Shown: positions 34,539-38,379 of the stretch, one piece after another
How positions within the stretch are numbered: position 1 is the first letter of the stretch
How the letters are laid out: each line of letters begins with the position of its first letter
From: CAZJAH01 sp964544155
GTDB lineage: Bacteria > Bacteroidota > Ignavibacteria > Kapaibacteriales > UBA2268
Direction: 5' to 3'
Assembly: GCA_964544155.1 (NCBI GenBank)
Contig: CAZJAH010000027.1
Coordinates: forward strand, 1-38,379
Length of the DNA: 38,379 nt
Notes under the pieces: model-generated
Told to the model about the DNA's origin: nothing
Seen by the model: the letters and a program-made list of their open reading frames with translations, nothing else
The model's database searches: none
Made by a program: the position numbers and the translations under genes

Positions 34539-35048
34539 TTAAAACGATCGGAATATTTCCTTAGCTTTGAATCCCTTTTTCGGAATAAACATATATCCCG
34601 GGAAGATAGTATCCTGGGGCATATTCAGATTTTTCACTTTTTTGTTCATATGCGTATAGATGTATCCGCTTTCAATATACAGCAGGCGATTGGAATATTC
34701 GGCGGCTTTGGGGAATTTATTTCGTAAATCTCTCATCATGTGCGCGGGCACATCGATCCCGGCGCTTTTTTCATAAAAATGGATTATCATTATTGTCAAC
34801 TTGTCATCTGAGATAAATTCGCCTATCCGGTTTCGTGAAATATGCCTGCCGGCATCATACATGCCTGCAGAATCAAGGTAATTGACCTCTGTGAAAACAA
34901 ATACTACGTTAGCGCTATAATCTGATTTAATGAAGTGGTCTATTACGGTGAATTTCAGTTCTTTAGGAAAAAAAATAAAATAATATACAAGGCCTGTCAC
35001 AATTGCTAATAGGGCGGCCGTAATCCAAATTTTTGGTTTTTTCCCCAA
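34539..35048 (-). CDS. Single-pass membrane protein of unknown function
   Basis: The 169-residue protein has a short positive N-terminus (MGKKPK) and one membrane helix (about 7-27), then a soluble extracytoplasmic domain with FTVIDHFIKSDYSANVVFVF and LTIMIIHFYEKSAGIDVPAH. No family was recognised. It starts three bases after the stop of the lipid-kinase-like gene and is thus its operon partner. A terminator with a duplicated hairpin follows. A role tied to membrane lipids is possible but rests only on context. Confidence 0.7.
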   Translation of the reverse strand: MGKKPKIWITAALLAIVTGLVYYFIFFPKELKFTVIDHFIKSDYSANVVFVFTEVNYLDSAGMYDAGRHISRNRIGEFISDDKLTIMIIHFYEKSAGIDVPAHMMRDLRNKFPKAAEYSNRLLYIESGYIYTHMNKKVKNLNMPQDTIFPGYMFIPKKGFKAKEIFRSF

Positions 35049-35051
35049 TTT

Positions 35052-35861
35052 TTAGCTCATTAGATAAGTAAAACCCAAACCCGCTTTTTCGGCAAAATAG
35101 CCGATTATCCAAAGTATAAACCCGACCGTCATCGGAATGGAAAGATTGTCATCCCAATTCAAGCGCTTGGATGCCGCCTCCACCAATCCGCCGGCGATTG
35201 CAGCCACAATACCTGCAGCATAGAATGACCATGGTGCGCTCTGCAGATAACCTATAAATGCCACTACCAGCATGGCGCTGACAATAAATGCCATTGTACC
35301 TTCGAGAGACTTGCCCATTAAAGGAGTTTTGCCAAATTTTCTGCCTATCAGAGCAGCCAATATATCAGATATAATTAGAATGGATATAGCGGTAACAGCC
35401 AGAAGCTTTGGAAATACTGCAATTGTGACCGCAGCTCCTATGAGTACCCACGACGCTCCGTTCAATACTATCTTTTTTTTCTTTTTCTCGTGTTTGCGGA
35501 GCATTTTGCCGAAGTATTTATTTATCAGGCCGCCGACCCGGCTATCCATTTTGCTAAGAATATCTACCATGACAAAAGCAATGGCAAGCGGTACGAGTAT
35601 GAATAAAGCAGTATCTTTAGCAATAAATGAATATATTATCGGTATAAGGAGTGAAAGAAGATGAATACCTTTCCTCTTTACTTCCATTTCATAGGGTATA
35701 TTCTCTTTCTTTTTCTTCTTCTTCTTTTTTTCTTTCATTTTAACGGTATCATGGCCGGAATCGTTAATTTCCTTGTCACTTACCCAGTTTGTGTTGTTAT
35801 TTCCGCTCATAAGGTTTAAATTGCTTTTTCCAAAGTTTTCTGAATTATCATTATTTGTCAT
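35052..35861 (-). CDS. SEC59/DGK1-like CTP-dependent lipid kinase homologue
   Basis: The protein has about seven membrane helices and the family pattern of dolichol kinase/CTP-dependent diacylglycerol kinase: MEVKRKGIHLLSLLIPIIYS, VMVDILSKMDSRVGG, SDILAALIGRKFGKTPL, then GKSLEGTMAF and GGLVEAASKRLNWDDNLSIP. Such enzymes phosphorylate polyprenols, phytol-like alcohols or diacylglycerol. The longest frame (269 residues) starts at 35861 with an Asn/Ser-rich, hydrophilic 40-residue lead and a Lys-rich run; ATGs at 35810, 35738 and 35687 are possible starts. At 35861 it would leave only five bases to the divergent ispE start, so a later start is plausible. Substrate is not identifiable. Confidence 0.8.
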   Translation of the reverse strand: MTNNDNSENFGKSNLNLMSGNNNTNWVSDKEINDSGHDTVKMKEKKKKKKKKENIPYEMEVKRKGIHLLSLLIPIIYSFIAKDTALFILVPLAIAFVMVDILSKMDSRVGGLINKYFGKMLRKHEKKKKKIVLNGASWVLIGAAVTIAVFPKLLAVTAISILIISDILAALIGRKFGKTPLMGKSLEGTMAFIVSAMLVVAFIGYLQSAPWSFYAAGIVAAIAGGLVEAASKRLNWDDNLSIPMTVGFILWIIGYFAEKAGLGFTYLMS

Positions 35862-35866
35862 AGTTT

Positions 35867-36706
35867 ATGTCATTAGACGTTATTTCGTACGCTAAAATCA
35901 ATCTTGGGCTTGAAATATTATTCAAGCGTGAAGACGGCTATCACGAGCTTAACACAGTTTTTAAAAAAATTAGCCTCCATGACAGCATGAGCATCAAATT
36001 AAGGGAAGAACCCGGCATTGAAATTACATCTAATCTTAACATTCCCATAAAACAAAATTTAATTTATAAAGCGTTTACATTATTTCAAAATCATTATTTA
36101 ATAAATAATAACGGTATCAGCGTCAATCTGGTTAAGAGAATACCTGCCGGAGCAGGTCTGGGAGGCGGAAGTTCGAATGCCGCTTCGGTGTTGCTCGCTA
36201 TGAATGAACTTTATGAAACACATAAAAATATTAGCGAATTAAGCAATTTGGCTTTGGAATTAGGGGCGGACGTGCCATTTTTTCTTGGAGGAAATACAGC
36301 ACTTGGCAAAGGAATAGGCGAAAATCTTGATTACTTTGATCTCGTTCTGCCCTACGCCATGCTTCTCGTTAACCCCGGTATTCATGTATCTACCAAAGAT
36401 GCCTATACTTCATTAGAACTCACAGGCAAAAGAAAACCTGATAATCTGAAAGAGTTGCTGATTAAACACCGTACAGAAGCTGCAGTCTGGAATAAATTTA
36501 TTATAAACGACTTCGAAAAACCAATTTTCAGGGAATATCCCGATATAGCGGATATAAAAGCTGCGATGTACGCATCGGGAGCTTTATTCGCCCTTATGTC
36601 GGGCAGCGGTTCTACGGTATTCGGCATTTTCCATAAAGCAGAGGAAGCTGTAAAAGCCGCCGGAAATTTTAGCAAATACAGGACATTTTTAGCTGAGTTT
36701 GTGTAA
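35867..36706 (+). CDS. ispE: 4-diphosphocytidyl-2-C-methyl-D-erythritol kinase IspE
   Basis: The 279-residue cytoplasmic GHMP kinase phosphorylates CDP-methylerythritol in the MEP pathway to isoprenoids. Lys10 in SYAKINLGLE, the glycine-rich ATP loop PAGAGLGGGSSNAAS (93-107), Asp135 in LGADVPFFLGG and the C-terminal MSGSGSTVFG are all present, and the length is normal. It is divergent from the SEC59-like gene. Undecaprenyl phosphate used by MraY depends on this pathway, giving a loose functional link to the cell-wall genes. No ribosome-binding site is evident. Confidence 0.97.
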   Translation: MSLDVISYAKINLGLEILFKREDGYHELNTVFKKISLHDSMSIKLREEPGIEITSNLNIPIKQNLIYKAFTLFQNHYLINNNGISVNLVKRIPAGAGLGGGSSNAASVLLAMNELYETHKNISELSNLALELGADVPFFLGGNTALGKGIGENLDYFDLVLPYAMLLVNPGIHVSTKDAYTSLELTGKRKPDNLKELLIKHRTEAAVWNKFIINDFEKPIFREYPDIADIKAAMYASGALFALMSGSGSTVFGIFHKAEEAVKAAGNFSKYRTFLAEFV

Positions 36707-36844
36707 TTTGCGCAATCAGAGCATATGATTATTTTGGAATTACAGTGGTATTTAGTTTTAATTAATATCACTATTATTAAGGAAAATATTATTTAAATAT
36801 TGAAATATAATATAATTAATAAAAAATCGAAATAACGGATAGGA

Positions 36845-38314
36845 ATGAATATATTAATAGTATCAGCAGAAGTATCGCCGTTCGCGAAATCCGGCGGGCT
36901 GGCAGACGTTGTGGGAGCGCTTCCCGCTGAATGGAAAAAATTCGGGCAGGATCCCGTGATAATTATGCCTAAATACGGATTTATCGATACAGATAAGTGG
37001 GGTTTTGAATCGAGTGATATAACCCTTATCGTGCCCATGAGCTACTGGACGGAATACGCGCGGCTCTGGAAGGGCTATCTGCCCGGTACCGAAGTGCCGG
37101 TATATTTGATCGAGCATAATGAATACTTTGACAGGCCTGGAATATACGGCGGGCCTGATGAATACCAGGATAACGACCGCCGCTTCATATTTTTCTGCCG
37201 CGCCGCCATGGAAGCAGCTAAAGCACTGAATTTTCAGCCTGATATAATACACGCGCATGATTTCCATGCCGCTTTCACACTTGCTTTTCTGAAATCCCAT
37301 TATAAGGAAGATTACTTCTTTTCGAGGTCTGCAGGCGTTTACACAATACACAACCTTGCGTATCAGGGCTGGTTTAAACCCGAAACGGCTCTCGATTACT
37401 CGGGCTTTGGTATGGAGCAGTTTTATCCCGGGTCGTGGTTTGAGCACTACGGCCAGGTAAACGCCATGAAAGTGGGAATCATGTTCGCGGATAAGATAAC
37501 CACGGTAAGCCCGACTTATTCAAAAGAAATAAGGATGGCCTATTTCTCCGAAGGCCTGCAGGATGTGCTGAACAGCCGCGGAGGCGACCTGATAGGCCTT
37601 TTGAACGGAGTGGATTATTCCTCCTGGAATCCTGAAAATGACGAGTTTATCCCCTACCGTTACAGCATCGGGGAATTCGACATCAAGCAAAAGAATAAAG
37701 CTAAGTTTATTAAAGAATATTTCGCTGACAGCTCAAATCCTGATTTGCCGCTAATAGGCATGGTCACAAGGCTCACTGATCAGAAAGGAATGGATCTGAT
37801 AATGAAGAACCTTGAGCATCATCTATATGAGCAAAAATTCCGGTTCGCTCTGCTCGGATCGGGTGAAGCCCGATATGAGGATTTCTTCAGGTTTATCTCC
37901 GATAAATACCCCGACCGCGCGTTTGTACGCATTGGCTATGATAATGAACTTAGCCATAATATAATAGCATCATCGGATTTCCTGCTTATGCCATCGCGCT
38001 TTGAGCCCTGCGGCCTTACACAGATGTACGCCTTAAAGTATGGCACTGCGCCAATAGTCCGCCAGACAGGCGGCCTTGCAGATACTGTCAGGGAGTATGA
38101 TCAGGCTACAAATGAAGGCACAGGTTTTCTTTTCAGGCATTATGACGCTCAGGATATGGATTTTTCAATATTTAAGGCTCTGGAACTCTACGGTAATCAG
38201 CCACACTGGGATATGCTCCGCCTTAACGCTATGAATGAGAATTTTTCTTCCGGTATGACAGCTATGGAATACCTCCGCGTATTCAAATGGGCATTAGAAA
38301 AAGTTAAACCCTGA
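36845..38314 (+). CDS. glgA: Glycogen synthase GlgA (ADP-glucose type, GT5)
   Basis: The 489-residue enzyme extends alpha-1,4-glucan chains from a nucleotide sugar. GT5 motifs are clear: SAEVSPFAKSGGLADVVGAL with Lys15 (KSGGL in place of the common KTGGL), IIHAHDFHAA, YTIHNLAYQGWF, TRLTDQKGMDLI, and the C-terminal PSRFEPCGLTQMYALKYGT with the catalytic Glu, then TGGLADTVREYD. Length matches bacterial GlgA. AGGATAGGA lies just before the ATG. A hairpin follows the stop. No other glycogen gene is in the window, so it is either solitary or part of a cluster beyond the right edge. Confidence 0.97.
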   Translation: MNILIVSAEVSPFAKSGGLADVVGALPAEWKKFGQDPVIIMPKYGFIDTDKWGFESSDITLIVPMSYWTEYARLWKGYLPGTEVPVYLIEHNEYFDRPGIYGGPDEYQDNDRRFIFFCRAAMEAAKALNFQPDIIHAHDFHAAFTLAFLKSHYKEDYFFSRSAGVYTIHNLAYQGWFKPETALDYSGFGMEQFYPGSWFEHYGQVNAMKVGIMFADKITTVSPTYSKEIRMAYFSEGLQDVLNSRGGDLIGLLNGVDYSSWNPENDEFIPYRYSIGEFDIKQKNKAKFIKEYFADSSNPDLPLIGMVTRLTDQKGMDLIMKNLEHHLYEQKFRFALLGSGEARYEDFFRFISDKYPDRAFVRIGYDNELSHNIIASSDFLLMPSRFEPCGLTQMYALKYGTAPIVRQTGGLADTVREYDQATNEGTGFLFRHYDAQDMDFSIFKALELYGNQPHWDMLRLNAMNENFSSGMTAMEYLRVFKWALEKVKP

Positions 38315-38325
38315 TTACTGGATGG

Positions 38326-38340
38326 CGGCTCGCAGAGCCG
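38326..38340 (+). terminator. Hairpin downstream of glgA
   Basis: CGGCTC (38326-38331) pairs perfectly with GAGCCG (38335-38340) around GCA and is followed by TTT. The short T-run makes it a weak terminator at best. It lies directly before dispersed-repeat copy 2 and might be part of that element. Confidence 0.35.
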
Positions 38341-38345
38341 TTTCC

Positions 38346-38368
38346 GGACGATGGGGTGCGAACGAAAG
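38346..38368 (+). repeat. Dispersed intergenic repeat, copy 2
   Basis: The sequence GGACGATGGGG-TGC-GAACGAAAG agrees with 4177-4199 at 20 of 23 positions, in the same orientation. It lies just behind glgA at the window edge, and may extend beyond it. Confidence 0.4.
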
Positions 38369-38379
38369 ATCGTGGTTTT

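Noticed and set aside
1..38379. tRNA, rRNA or other structured RNA genes
   Set aside because: No T-loop-like motif with matching acceptor stem, no rRNA sequence and no known RNA element was recognised by eye.

Overview
The window looks like the chromosome of a free-living Gram-negative bacterium of the FCB group, most likely Bacteroidota or Ignavibacteria. This is inferred from a long secreted protein with an IgGFc-binding-like head and choice-of-anchor-D-type repeats, several lipoproteins, a TolC-type efflux system, multi-PAS histidine kinases and A/T-rich intergenic DNA. No rRNA, tRNA, CRISPR array or complete insertion sequence was found.

Layout: (1) 1-3885, minus strand: the first 1295 codons of a very large secreted surface protein whose C-terminus lies outside the window. 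(2) 3886-4555: a gene-free stretch holding inverted repeats and one copy of a short dispersed repeat; the second copy is at the far right edge of the window. (3) 4556-12215, plus strand: a compact phage-derived island with Mu-type head genes (protease/scaffold, major capsid protein, decoration protein, gp36-like connector, and a gp29-like portal placed last), a lysis set (holin-like protein, endolysin interrupted by an in-frame TGA, spanin-like protein) and fibre-like proteins. Terminase, the gp30/F-type head protein, tail tube, sheath, tape measure, baseplate, transposase and repressor are all absent. (4) 12354-23668: signalling and cell-wall genes: a membrane multi-PAS/GAF histidine kinase, mraY outside any division/cell-wall cluster, murI with a small lipoprotein, an aldo/keto reductase, a NarL-type response regulator with its multi-PAS kinase, and an orphan solute-binding lipoprotein. 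(5) 23679-30500, minus strand: a seven-gene ABC-2 efflux operon of the YbhGFSR kind (TetR regulator, outer-membrane channel, membrane-fusion lipoprotein, two ATPases, two permeases) with matching putative operators before tetR and before the channel gene. (6) 30587-34275, minus strand: an amino-acid ABC importer (ATPase plus a fused binding protein-permease) with a secreted leucine-rich-repeat protein abutting it. (7) 34539-38314: a small membrane protein and a SEC59/DGK1-like CTP-dependent lipid kinase homologue, divergent from ispE by only five bases, then glycogen synthase glgA.

The most unusual part is the island at 4556-12215. It encodes what looks like a capsid, a portal and lysis functions but no DNA-packaging motor and no tail, its portal gene is out of the usual order, and its base composition breaks near 9392. 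It may be a decayed prophage or a retained capsid/lysis cassette. The in-frame TGA, which separates the endolysin's presumed catalytic Cys from its His, favours decay, although most of its reading frames are intact and well spaced. All functional assignments come from reading motifs by eye; no database search was run.
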